The position numbers were made by a program, and so were the translations under genes. From Mycobacterium sp. (GTDB taxonomy: Bacteria > Actinomycetota > Actinomycetes > Mycobacteriales > Mycobacteriaceae), in NCBI GenBank assembly GCA_019246375.1, contig JAFAQO010000058.1, positions 1 through 8,219 of the forward strand: DNA of 8,219 bases. The letters are read 5' to 3'. This document shows, one piece after another, positions 1 through 7,025 of this stretch. The notes under the pieces are model-generated. The model was given only the letters and a program-made list of their open reading frames with translations, was not told the origin of the DNA and did not search any database. Numbering within the stretch: the stretch's first letter is position 1; each line of letters opens with the position of its first letter.

Positions 1-392
1 ACGACGCTGCGCCCGGCTAACTCGACGCAGTCGGCAGGAATCTCCAGGGCAGCGGTTCCGTATTCCAGGGTGTAGGTCTCGGTGTGCACCGGCGGCGGCA
101 ACTTACCGGCCTTCCGGATCGCGAGCACGCCGGTGCCGAGTCGGCAGGCGACCGCCCCGGCCATCACAAAGCCCCGCGCGTCGATGCCGGCCACCAGGTC
201 AGCCCCCGAAGCGACGTCGGTCAGCGCGTCGGTCACCACGGCGAACCCTCTCCGGTCGGCGAGCAGCGGGGTGAGGTCCCTGAACTGGACTCCCGGTACG
301 GGGAAGTCGGCCACCTCCCGCGTCAGCGACGCGATGACGTCGTCCACCGAGGCGCCACCGCCGCCGCTGGGAACGCTGCGGTTGGACGTCAC
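1..392 (-). CDS. apt: Adenine phosphoribosyltransferase, N-terminal part (C-terminus beyond left edge)
   Basis: Apt is a cytosolic purine-salvage enzyme that converts adenine plus PRPP to AMP and pyrophosphate. The visible 130 codons begin at a GTG (392-390) that overlaps the TGA of the upstream lipoprotein gene as GTGA, a translational-coupling arrangement. The first ~15 residues are a Gly/Ser-rich extension. The family block [21 protein letters not shown] follows at residues 29-49, matching the FPxPGIxFkDxTPL signature, then [11 protein letters not shown] (65-75) and IRKAGKLP with the [10 protein letters not shown] segment (92-112). These are the dimer-interface and substrate-loop regions conserved in APRTs. 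The gene runs off the window at S129-V130, just before the expected PRPP-binding loop (LVDD-LATGGT type), so catalytic completeness cannot be judged. Family identity is very secure. In M. tuberculosis the next gene is relA, not visible here. Confidence 0.96.
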   Translation of the reverse strand, partial: MTSNRSVPSGGGGASVDDVIASLTREVADFPVPGVQFRDLTPLLADRRGFAVVTDALTDVASGADLVAGIDARGFVMAGAVACRLGTGVLAIRKAGKLPPPVHTETYTLEYGTAALEIPADCVELAGRSV

Positions 393-2053
393 CGCGCCAG
401 CTCCCAGCGGTCCATGTTCCATCCGGCGCCCCACCGGGTCGGGCTGCTGGTCACCGCGTACGTCTTCTTCGACGTCATCAGGGTGCGCTGCTGGCGGTAC
501 AGCGGCAGCGTCGGCATGTCGCCCCACAGCACGGGAGCGCCGTCCCCGAGGAGCCGTACCTGTTCGGCGGGGTCGGCGGACACCGCAAGCGAGTTGATGA
601 TGCCGTCGATCTGCCCGTTGGCGTAGCCGGACAGGTTACTACCGTTGCCGCCGTGCAAGGCGTAGGCGTCCATCGTGGATGATCCGGTCGATCCGCTGCC
701 GGTGGCGCCGCCGGTGCTCGCCAGCAGCACGTCGGCCTTCCCGTCCCGCAGCGTTTGCGGCCCGGCGCCCTCCGACGTCACATTGGAGACGGTGATGCCG
801 GCGGGCGCGCAAGCATTGGTGATCGCACCGACGCTGGCGGCCAGTCGCGCGTTGGGTGCCCGGTAGCCGATCCGCACCGTGAGCGGCTTAGCACCCAGCG
901 CGTCGCGAGCCGCGCCTGCGTTGGCGCGGACGAACTGCCCGGCCGCAGGCGCGGCGTCTTCGGCCTGCGCGACGGCGTCGTCACTGGCGGGGTGCAGCCG
1001 GGCGTTGGCGATCGGCACGCCGGCGTCGTGCGCGATCACGTCACGGGGCGTGCATAGAGCGAGCGCGCGGCGTGCCGGAGTCTGCGACAGCGGCCCCAGC
1101 GGCGCGAAGATTAGCTGCTCGATGCCGGCTGACGCCGAATCGGTGCGCTGGTAGTTGTCCGGGGTGATCAGCGATCCCGACGACCCGGTTGCGACGTCGA
1201 CGACGTCAACCGACTTGTCGTTGATCCGGTCTTGGATATCGGCTGACTCGCGCCAAATGGTGATCCGCTTGGTGTTCGGGGCGCTGCCCCACCAGCGGTC
1301 GTTGGCGACCAGCACCACAGCGCCGCTGTCCAATACCGATTCGATCTTGTACGGTCCCGACGACGGGAAGTGTTTGCTGACAGTGTCGGGTTTCAGCCCT
1401 GGCCGCAGGTCCCACGTCGTGTTCCATAGCTTGGCGATACGGTCCACGACGGGTCTGTTGTTGCTCCGCAGCGCAGCGAGGACGTCGACGCCCAGCTCAT
1501 CGGCGATGACGTGGGACGGCATCATCGACGTCGCGGTGAACAACTGGTTGTAGTCGACGACGTTGCGGTCCGGCGCGAACGACACCCGCGCCTTCTTTTG
1601 CCCCGGTTGGCAGTCGATATTGAGGACGTCGACATAGCCGGCATGGCTGGCCGCGTCGAAGCCGGGGAACCGGCCGGATTGGGCCGCCCACGCCAGCACC
1701 ATGTCGTCACAGGTGATCGGCTTGCCGTCGGAGTAGACGGCCTTGTCGGCGATTTGGTAGTCCAAAACCAGGGGTGCACCGCCCACGACCGAGATCGTTC
1801 CGAAGTCGCGGTCGGCGACAACCTGTCCGTCCGGTCCGTGGTAGCCGAAGCCGGTGAGCGTCCGGGCGAACGCCTGGGCGCCGGCCGATGCGGCGCCGTT
1901 GACGGTGTTGGTGTTGTATGTCGCCAGCGCGCCGTCCACGACGTAGCGGATCTGGTCGGCGGCCCTGCCGGAACACGCGGACAGCGTCGACGGCACTACT
2001 GCCGCGAGCGTCGTCACCAGCAGGACCGCCACGCGCCGACGCCAGGCAGCCAT
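389..2053 (-). CDS. Family-5 (dipeptide/oligopeptide-type) solute-binding lipoprotein, Rv2585c-like
   Basis: This 554-residue exported lipoprotein resembles the substrate-binding component of peptide ABC transporters (SBP_bac_5). The N-terminus is basic (MAAWRRR), followed by a hydrophobic stretch (8-23) and the lipobox L24-S25-A26-C27, so Cys27 should be lipidated after cleavage. Family hallmarks include [16 protein letters not shown] (107-122), SSGPYKIES (231-239) and, near the C-terminus, [11 protein letters not shown] (512-522). The start chosen is ATG 2053-2051, only 4 bp after the secF stop. The reading frame stays open further upstream but has no start codon nearby, and it would overlap the secF tail and lose the signal peptide. 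The Shine-Dalgarno is weak, fitting coupling to secF. No permease or ATPase gene lies next to it, so it is an orphan binding protein. The same lipoprotein-apt-relA neighbourhood is known from M. tuberculosis (Rv2585c) and Streptomyces (DciAE-like). The ligand is unknown, and peptide binding is inferred only from the family. Confidence 0.93.
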   Translation of the reverse strand: MAAWRRRVAVLLVTTLAAVVPSTLSACSGRAADQIRYVVDGALATYNTNTVNGAASAGAQAFARTLTGFGYHGPDGQVVADRDFGTISVVGGAPLVLDYQIADKAVYSDGKPITCDDMVLAWAAQSGRFPGFDAASHAGYVDVLNIDCQPGQKKARVSFAPDRNVVDYNQLFTATSMMPSHVIADELGVDVLAALRSNNRPVVDRIAKLWNTTWDLRPGLKPDTVSKHFPSSGPYKIESVLDSGAVVLVANDRWWGSAPNTKRITIWRESADIQDRINDKSVDVVDVATGSSGSLITPDNYQRTDSASAGIEQLIFAPLGPLSQTPARRALALCTPRDVIAHDAGVPIANARLHPASDDAVAQAEDAAPAAGQFVRANAGAARDALGAKPLTVRIGYRAPNARLAASVGAITNACAPAGITVSNVTSEGAGPQTLRDGKADVLLASTGGATGSGSTGSSTMDAYALHGGNGSNLSGYANGQIDGIINSLAVSADPAEQVRLLGDGAPVLWGDMPTLPLYRQQRTLMTSKKTYAVTSSPTRWGAGWNMDRWELAR

Positions 2054-2057
2054 CGGG

Positions 2058-3380
2058 CTACCGCCGGCCGGTGTTGCGCTTGCCCGTTGGCCGTCGGTGA
2101 CGGCTGCCAGTGGGCCGCGCCGGTCGAGCGCCCGGCGTCGGCTTGCTCGGGGCGGTCTTGCTCGAAGGCGTCGCCGCGGCGGTCTCCTCGGCCGGCTTGT
2201 CACCGGCCGTTTCCGCGGGCTCGGAGACCTTTTCGGAGCCCTTGGCCGAGCCCTTGGCCGAGCCCGGGTTGCGCCGCCTGAGCACCCGGCGGGTGTGGGT
2301 GCGCACCAGTTCGGTGCGTTCACGCAGGGTGACCAGTAACGGCGTGGCGAAGAAGATCGACGAATACGTGCCGACGATGATTCCGACCAACTGCACCAGC
2401 GCCAGGTCCTTCAACGTGCCCACACCCAACAGCCACACCGCCACGACCATCAGCGCGAGCACCGGCAGCACCGAGATCAAGCTGGTGTTGATCGAGCGCA
2501 TGAACGTCTGGTTGATAGCCAGATTGGCCTGCTCTGCGAAGGTGCGCCGGGTGGTGTGCTGGAAGCCGTGGGTGTTCTCCTCGACCTTGTCGAACACGAT
2601 GACGGTGTCGTAGAGGGAAAAACCGAGGATCGTCAGCAACCCGATCACCGTGGCCGGGGTGACCTCGAAGCCGACCAGTGAGTACACCCCTGCGGTGACG
2701 GTCAGGTCGAAGCACATGGTGGCCAGCGCGGAGATCGCCATGTAGCGCTCGTATCGCACCGTGATGTACAGGGCGACGAGCACCAGGAACACCATCAACG
2801 CGATCAGTGCTTTCTTGGTGATCTGACCGCCCCAGGTCTCCGACACCGCGGAGTCGCTGATGGCCTGCTTGCTCGGCTTGCCGTCGGTGTCTTTGGGTTG
2901 GAACCGGTCGAACAGCGCATTTCTGAGCTTGGCCGTCTGGTCGTTGGACAGCGTTTTCGAGCGGATCTGCACCGTTGCCGAGATGCCGTTGCCGACGAGG
3001 ACCACCGACTCGGGATCCGCCCCGATCGTCTGCCGGAAGACTTGTTCGACCTGGGCGACACTGACTGTGCCCGCCCCGCCTGCGGCGGGCATTGACACCT
3101 TGGTGCCGCCCTTGAAGTCGATGCCGAAGGTGAACCCGCGAAGCACGATGCTGACGATGGCGATCGCGACGATTGCCCCGCCCACGCCGTACCACAGCCG
3201 ACGCCGCCCCACCACCTCGAATGCGCCCGTGCCGGTGTACAGCCGGGACAAGAAATTGTGGTGCGGCAGTTGGGCGGCGGTGTCGAGGTCGGCGACGGTT
3301 CCAGTGGTCTCAGTCAGCTCCACCGCTTCGGTGGTCACTTCGTCGTTGGCGCCGCTCCTGGTATTCGCTTTGGAGGCCAT
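2058..3380 (-). CDS. secF: Protein translocase subunit SecF
   Basis: SecF is the six-helix RND-fold partner of SecD. Together they pull translocated polypeptides out of SecYEG on the outer face of the membrane, using the proton gradient. The 440 residues contain a hydrophilic N-terminus (1-55), TM1 (62-80), the signature GIDFKGGT (86-93), an extracytoplasmic P4 domain (~95-185), and TM2-TM6 between about 188 and 350. TM4 carries the conserved motif SLYDTVIVFDKVEEN (255-269), and Asp258 is the expected proton-relay residue. The C-terminal ~90 residues form a cytosolic Lys/Arg/Ala/Pro-rich tail ending in a basic stretch; it includes GSAKGSAKGSEK (373-384), encoded by a short tandem DNA repeat. 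The ATG (3380-3378) is 4 bp after the secD stop, and GGGGA (3392-3388, minus) sits 7 nt upstream as Shine-Dalgarno, straddling the end of secD. The annotation is secure. Confidence 0.97.
   Translation of the reverse strand: MASKANTRSGANDEVTTEAVELTETTGTVADLDTAAQLPHHNFLSRLYTGTGAFEVVGRRRLWYGVGGAIVAIAIVSIVLRGFTFGIDFKGGTKVSMPAAGGAGTVSVAQVEQVFRQTIGADPESVVLVGNGISATVQIRSKTLSNDQTAKLRNALFDRFQPKDTDGKPSKQAISDSAVSETWGGQITKKALIALMVFLVLVALYITVRYERYMAISALATMCFDLTVTAGVYSLVGFEVTPATVIGLLTILGFSLYDTVIVFDKVEENTHGFQHTTRRTFAEQANLAINQTFMRSINTSLISVLPVLALMVVAVWLLGVGTLKDLALVQLVGIIVGTYSSIFFATPLLVTLRERTELVRTHTRRVLRRRNPGSAKGSAKGSEKVSEPAETAGDKPAEETAAATPSSKTAPSKPTPGARPARPTGSRHRRPTGKRNTGRR
2236..2265 (-). repeat. 12-bp tandem repeat, 2.5 copies, in the secF tail
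   Basis: On the plus strand GAGCCCTTGGCC occurs at 2236-2247 and 2248-2259, followed by a partial GAGCCC (2260-2265). It is in frame and encodes the repeated Gly-Ser-Ala-Lys units of the cytosolic SecF C-terminal tail. It is a likely site of length variation between strains. Confidence 0.85.
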
Positions 3381-3384
3381 CTCG

Positions 3385-5214
3385 CTATCCCCGTCCCGTC
3401 GAATGGGCCCCTGAGTGGGTCACAGCCTGGGCCACGGCCCGCCGTTCGCGCGCGACCTGCTGGATTGCGCCCAGACCGTTGTATGCCGGCTTGGCCAGCG
3501 TCACTGACTTGGAAGCAAGGTAAATCAGCGGCCAAGTCACCAGGAAGACCACGACGAGGTCCAAAATCGTCGTCAGTCCGAGGGTGAACGCGAAACCCTT
3601 CACCTGGCCGATCGCCAGGAAGTACAGCACCGCGGCGGCCAAGAAGGTGACGGCGTTGCCCGACACGATCGTTTTGCGGGCCCGCGCCCAACCGCGCGGA
3701 ACCGCTGACCGGAATGAACGGCCTTCGCGGATCTCGTCTTTGATGCGTTCAAAGAACACCACGAACGAGTCGGCGGTGGTGCCGATTCCGATGATCAGGC
3801 CCGCGATACCGGCCAGATCCAGGGTGTAGTTGATATATCGGCCCAGCAGCACCAGGATTGCGAAAACCATTGCGCCCGAAGCCACCAACGACAGCGCGGT
3901 GAGCAGTCCCAGCACCCGGTAATACGCCAGCGAGTACAGCAGCACCAGCGCCAACCCGATCGCGCCGGCGATCAGGCCGGCGCGCAGCGACGTCAATCCC
4001 AATGTGGCCGAGACGGTTTCGGCTTCCGACGACTCGAAGGACAGCGGCAACGAGCCGTATTTCAGAACGTTGGCCAGCTGACGTGCCGTATCAGCCGTGA
4101 ATGGCGGGTCTCCACCGGTGATTTGGGTCCTACCGCCGGGAATCGCTTCGCGGATCTGCGGTGCGCTGACCACCCGTGAGTCCAGCGTGAACGCGGTCTG
4201 GGTTCCGACGTGCGCGGCGGTGAAATCAGCCCAGGTGTCGGCCGCCGCACTCTTGAACTGCAGGTCGACGACGTAGCCACCACTGCGCTGGTCCAGACCC
4301 GAGGAGGCGTTCTGGATCTGGTCGCCGCTGATGATCGACGGCGCAAGCAGGTAGGCGGACTTGTGGTCGGTTGAGCAGGTCACCAGGGGAAGGTCGGGGT
4401 CGTCGTTACCGGCCAGGATGTCTTCGTCGTCGCAGCGGCTGGCCTGGTATCGCAGTGCGATGTACTGTACGCTCCCGCTGGCGTTCTGCCGCCACTTCTT
4501 TTCCGTCGCGATGCGCTCGGCGAGGTCTTTGCGTGGATCCGGTGGCGCGGGCTGCACCGCCGGCGCTGGGTTCGCGGCTGCCGGCTGCCCCGGCGCCGGC
4601 GCCGGCCCCGGGTTGGGTGCCGGGGTGGGTGGTGGCGTGGGCTCCGCCGGGTAGGGCCGGGGCTGTGCCGGGGGGATTCCGCCGCCGCCCGGTGCTGGGG
4701 GTTGTTGGTTGTCCGGGGCTTGCGCCGGCGCTTCGGGGGGCTGCCCGGATGGGGCTCCGGGCGCTTGGCCGGGTTGCGGGCCGGGGGCTGTCGGGCCGGG
4801 CCCGGGTCCCTCACCCGGTTCCGGAGCGGCCTGCGCCGGTACCGCCTGGATCACCGGCCGGATGTACAGCCGCGCGGTCTGTCCCAAATTCCGGGCTTCG
4901 TTGCCGTTAGTTCCCGGCACGGTGATGACCAGGTTGTCGCCATCTACGACGACTTCGGATCCGGAGACACCAAGCCCGTTGACCCGGGAGCTGATGATCT
5001 GCTGGGCCTGCGCCAGCGCTTCCCGGGTCGGGCGAGAGCCGTCGGGCGTGCGGGCGGTCAACGTGACGCGGGTGCCGCCCTGCAGGTCGATGCCGAGCTT
5101 GGGGGCGGCGTGCTTGTCCCCGGTCAGAAACACCAGCAGGTACACGCCGATGAGCAGGGCCAGAAACACCGACAGATAGCGGGCAGGGTGCACCGGCGCC
5201 GAAGGCGATGCCAC
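3385..5214 (-). CDS. secD: Protein translocase subunit SecD, with long Pro-rich linker
   Basis: SecD is the larger RND-type subunit of the SecDF-YajC complex. It has TM1 (13-30), the signature [13 protein letters not shown] (40-52), a large extracytoplasmic P1 domain (to ~408), and TM2-TM6 (~411-566). TM4 contains [18 protein letters not shown] (478-495), with Asp481 as the proton-path residue. The P1 domain is split by a Pro/Gly/Ala/Gln-rich low-complexity segment (~124-227, about 100 residues), followed by [11 protein letters not shown]. Two cysteines, C261 and C280, bracket a short loop in the P1 domain. The protein is 609 residues, longer than the ~573 I recall for M. tuberculosis SecD, and the extra length is mainly in the linker. 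I chose GTG 5214-5212 because it gives the expected [17 protein letters not shown] start and has GAGGAG (5230-5225) 10 nt upstream. Identity is secure. Confidence 0.97.
   Translation of the reverse strand: MASPSAPVHPARYLSVFLALLIGVYLLVFLTGDKHAAPKLGIDLQGGTRVTLTARTPDGSRPTREALAQAQQIISSRVNGLGVSGSEVVVDGDNLVITVPGTNGNEARNLGQTARLYIRPVIQAVPAQAAPEPGEGPGPGPTAPGPQPGQAPGAPSGQPPEAPAQAPDNQQPPAPGGGGIPPAQPRPYPAEPTPPPTPAPNPGPAPAPGQPAAANPAPAVQPAPPDPRKDLAERIATEKKWRQNASGSVQYIALRYQASRCDDEDILAGNDDPDLPLVTCSTDHKSAYLLAPSIISGDQIQNASSGLDQRSGGYVVDLQFKSAAADTWADFTAAHVGTQTAFTLDSRVVSAPQIREAIPGGRTQITGGDPPFTADTARQLANVLKYGSLPLSFESSEAETVSATLGLTSLRAGLIAGAIGLALVLLYSLAYYRVLGLLTALSLVASGAMVFAILVLLGRYINYTLDLAGIAGLIIGIGTTADSFVVFFERIKDEIREGRSFRSAVPRGWARARKTIVSGNAVTFLAAAVLYFLAIGQVKGFAFTLGLTTILDLVVVFLVTWPLIYLASKSVTLAKPAYNGLGAIQQVARERRAVAQAVTHSGAHSTGRG
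4532..4844 (-). repeat. Low-complexity Pro/Gly/Ala coding tract in secD
   Basis: This stretch encodes about 104 residues (about 124-227) dominated by Pro, Ala, Gly and Gln, interrupting the extracytoplasmic P1 domain. The DNA is extremely GC-rich, with runs such as GGCGCCGGCGCCGG near 4592. It is imperfect rather than a clean tandem repeat. The flanking protein sequence is well conserved in the family, so the tract is an inserted flexible linker, not a frameshift. Confidence 0.8.
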
Positions 5215-5224
5215 GTTGTTGAGT

Positions 5225-5230
5225 CTCCTC
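5225..5230 (-). promoter_or_regulatory. Shine-Dalgarno GAGGAG for secD
   Basis: On the minus strand GAGGAG is followed by ACTCAACAAC (10 nt) and then the GTG at 5214. It supports the non-ATG start of secD and shows that secD, 70 bp downstream of yajC, can initiate independently rather than only by coupling. Confidence 0.7.
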
Positions 5231-5284
5231 GCTTACCGATCAGTTCGACTGCACCCGCAAAGGGTACGTGCCGGTCAGCAGACC

Positions 5285-5647
5285 TCAGTCTTTGGGCAGT
5301 CGCTGTGTGTCGCCGGCGGCCAGCCGGTCCGGGTCGGCCATCTCGGTGTCGTCGCCGCCGGCCTCATCGGCCTCGGTGTCGATGGTCTCCGGCTCGATGC
5401 GGTCCCGGATGGCCAGCTTCATCCAGGTGGTCACGACACCCGGGGCGATCTCAAGGTCGACAGTGTCGTCGGTGATATCGGTGATGACTCCCTGCAACCC
5501 CGACGTGGTGTGCACTCGGTCGCCGATGTGCAGCGATTCGTGCAAGTCGATGGTGGATTGCATCGCCCGCCTCTGACGGCGCGACGCGAAGAACATGAAC
5601 ACCGCCAAGATGATGAGCAGCGGCAAGAAGATGACGAGTTGGTCCAT
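5285..5647 (-). CDS. yajC: Preprotein translocase accessory subunit YajC
   Basis: YajC is a small single-pass membrane protein of the SecDF-YajC complex. It has 120 residues: an N-terminal transmembrane helix (MDQLVIFLPLLIILAVFMFF, 1-20), then the basic ASRRQRRAMQ (21-30) that places the rest in the cytoplasm. The conserved soluble domain follows, with HIGDRVHTTSGLQGVITDI (40-58) and the very mycobacterial VDLEIAPGVVTTWMKLAIRD (63-82), ending in an acidic tail (~84-108). The reading frame is open far upstream into the divergent gene, but the ATG at 5647-5645 places the start directly at the TM helix, as in all YajC proteins. The Shine-Dalgarno is poor (AAAGA about 11 nt upstream), and a bulged stem-loop ends 17 nt before the start. 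It is the first gene of the leftward cluster. No convincing -10 (TANNNT) was found upstream by eye. Confidence 0.96.
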   Translation of the reverse strand: MDQLVIFLPLLIILAVFMFFASRRQRRAMQSTIDLHESLHIGDRVHTTSGLQGVITDITDDTVDLEIAPGVVTTWMKLAIRDRIEPETIDTEADEAGGDDTEMADPDRLAAGDTQRLPKD

Positions 5648-5857
5648 GACGGCAACGATCTTTCGGTTTCTCTGGTCGGCACTGGACCGAAACCGGTCAC
5701 GGGCCTGGTAAGCCACCAGTCTGCCATTGCGCCCTGCGGCAACCCGCGACACCGCCCGACAGGAGGCCTTGACGGCGCAGTGCGCGCCCGCGACGATGCA
5801 GGACGGGACGTCCTGAGGAGGAGCCGGGCAGTCGGCGGAAGTGAGACAACGAGCGAT
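5648..5857. other. Divergent intergenic region between yajC and the amidohydrolase gene
   Basis: This 210-bp region is the longest non-coding stretch in the window and must hold the start signals for the leftward sec cluster and the rightward amidohydrolase gene. It contains the yajC-leader stem-loop, a smaller inverted repeat CTGGT-AAGCC-ACCAG (5705-5719), and two AGGAGG tracts on the plus strand (5761-5766 and 5816-5821). No clear TANNNT -10 element was found for either direction. A seven-codon open frame, GTG...TGA (5841-5861), overlaps the amidohydrolase ATG as ATGA. Confidence 0.6.
5664..5695 (-). promoter_or_regulatory. Bulged stem-loop in the yajC leader
   Basis: On the plus strand CGGTTTC (5664-5670), TCT, GGTC (5674-5677), a 7-nt loop, then GACC (5685-5688) directly joined to GAAACCG (5689-5695). 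The arms pair as 4 bp plus 7 bp around a 3-nt bulge. In the minus-strand RNA the structure ends 17 nt before the yajC AUG. Part of one arm can instead form GACCG-AAAC-CGGTC (5685-5698), so two folds compete. It is not followed by a U-tract and is not a terminator for either neighbour. Whether it acts as an RNA element, an operator or nothing is unknown. Confidence 0.4.
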
Positions 5858-6997
5858 ATGACTCGCATCATCGACTCCGACCAGCACCTCTACGAGAGCC
5901 GTTCGCTGTGGGCCGACTACATCGATCCGGCGGCACGCGACGAGGCGCTGAGTCTGGTCGACGACGAACTCGGCTACACCTGGCTGAGCTGGCGCGACAC
6001 CCACCTCGGGCTGGCCGACGTCCACCTTCCCGGCGACACCGCATCCTGCGGGGACCACCGCAAGCGGCAACGGGCGGGTGAGCCGGCCTCCTACCGCTAC
6101 GACGACGCGTTGCCAACTTCCTATTGGCAGCCCACGGCCCGCCTGCAATGGCTCGACGAAGTCGGTCTCGACGAGGCGGTCGTGTTCCCCAACTTCGGGC
6201 TGCTGTGGGAGCGCCGCCTCTCGTCGTCGCTTCCGGCGCTGACCGCCAACATGACGGCGTGGAACCGGTGGTGCGCCGCAGTCCGCGCCGACGGCGGTGG
6301 ACGACTGCATCCGGTCGCCCACCTCTCACTGCGGGACCGGGACTGGCTCGAGGCGGAGCTGAAATTGCTCGCGGCGGCCGGTATCACGCTGGCCATGATC
6401 GGTGCCGGACCGGTGGACGGCCGCGAGCTTTCGCACCCCGACCACGACCCGATCTGGTCGGCGTTCGTCGACCACGCGATCACACCGGTCTTCCACGTCG
6501 CCGATCAGGTGCGGGTCTTCGACGATTGCTGGTACCCGGGCGACTCCTCCGACGACCTGGCGCCTACCACCGAGGCGGTGTTTCTGTGGGTGCCTCCGGC
6601 GCTGGCATTGACCGACCTGATCCTGCACGGCGTGTTCGACCGCCATCCGGGGCTGAAGTTCGGCGTCGTCGAGCTCAGCTCAGCCTGGGTGCCACACTTC
6701 CTGCTGATGCTGGACGGCGGGGCCGACTTCACCACTCGACTCAACGGCAAGCCGGTGGCCAAGCTGTCCCGACGACCCAGCGAATACTTCCTCGACCATG
6801 TCCGGGTGTCGTCGTTCTCCTACGAGAACCCCAGGCAGCTGACCAAGATGTGCGGCGACCTGTTCATGTTCTGCAGCGACTACCCCCACTCCGAGGGGAC
6901 CGCGACCCCGCTCGACGATTACCGGCGAATGGGTTGCCAGCAGCAGGAGATGCCCGGTCTCTTCCACAGCAATATCGACTTACTGCTACATCGATAG
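5858..6997 (+). CDS. Uncharacterised metal-dependent amidohydrolase (amidohydrolase 2 family)
   Basis: This predicted 379-residue cytosolic enzyme has the TIM-barrel hydrolase/decarboxylase fold of the amidohydrolase-2 (ACMSD/LigY-like) family. The N-terminus MTRIIDSDQHLYE carries the metal-binding D8-x-H10. Other family landmarks are WLDEVGLDEAVVFPN (98-112), HPVAHLSLRD (151-160), VFHVAD with H213, the ELSSAWVPHFLLMLD block (272-286), and the C-terminal FCSDYPHSEG (338-347), where D341 is the likely catalytic or metal-binding Asp and PH the usual partner. The ATG at 5858 is preferred because the metal motif lies within ten residues of it. An in-frame GTG at 5780, 13 nt after AGGAGG, would add 26 residues with no family resemblance. 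The Shine-Dalgarno at the ATG is weak. The substrate cannot be read from sequence: relatives include decarboxylases and hydrolases of aromatic or carbonyl compounds. It converges on the methyltransferase gene with a 28-bp gap and has no pathway partner nearby. Confidence 0.88.
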   Translation: MTRIIDSDQHLYESRSLWADYIDPAARDEALSLVDDELGYTWLSWRDTHLGLADVHLPGDTASCGDHRKRQRAGEPASYRYDDALPTSYWQPTARLQWLDEVGLDEAVVFPNFGLLWERRLSSSLPALTANMTAWNRWCAAVRADGGGRLHPVAHLSLRDRDWLEAELKLLAAAGITLAMIGAGPVDGRELSHPDHDPIWSAFVDHAITPVFHVADQVRVFDDCWYPGDSSDDLAPTTEAVFLWVPPALALTDLILHGVFDRHPGLKFGVVELSSAWVPHFLLMLDGGADFTTRLNGKPVAKLSRRPSEYFLDHVRVSSFSYENPRQLTKMCGDLFMFCSDYPHSEGTATPLDDYRRMGCQQQEMPGLFHSNIDLLLHR

Positions 6998-7025
6998 GGC
7001 CGCGAGTGGCTGATGTGACTGGTGG
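6998..7025. other. Convergent intergenic gap, no convincing terminator
   Basis: Only 28 bp separate the stop codons of the amidohydrolase gene and the methyltransferase gene. A small inverted repeat GTGAC-TGGTG-GTCAC (7015-7029) spans the methyltransferase stop but has a 5-bp stem and no T-run. Transcripts from both sides probably overlap at their 3' ends. Confidence 0.5.

Noticed and set aside
2033..2053. Twin-arginine signal (RRRVAV) in the lipoprotein
   Set aside because: It lacks the flanking S/T and F-L-K context, and an ordinary Sec lipoprotein signal with lipobox explains it.
389..2323. Longer form of the lipoprotein extending 90 residues upstream
   Set aside because: The extension is Arg/Pro-rich sequence read from the secF tail in another frame. 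It would bury the signal peptide and lipobox, which are placed correctly from ATG 2053.
4560..4830. GC-rich repeats as PE_PGRS-like or mobile sequence
   Set aside because: They are Pro-rich coding sequence inside an intact secD frame, not Gly-Gly-Ala repeats, and have no ends or target duplications.
5216..5857. N-terminal extension of the amidohydrolase reading frame across yajC
   Set aside because: It is antisense to yajC and shows no family similarity. The metal-binding motif marks the real start near 5858.
5285..6322. 345-residue frame containing yajC
   Set aside because: Only the last 120 codons resemble YajC. The upstream part is antisense to the amidohydrolase gene, and the TM helix must be N-terminal.
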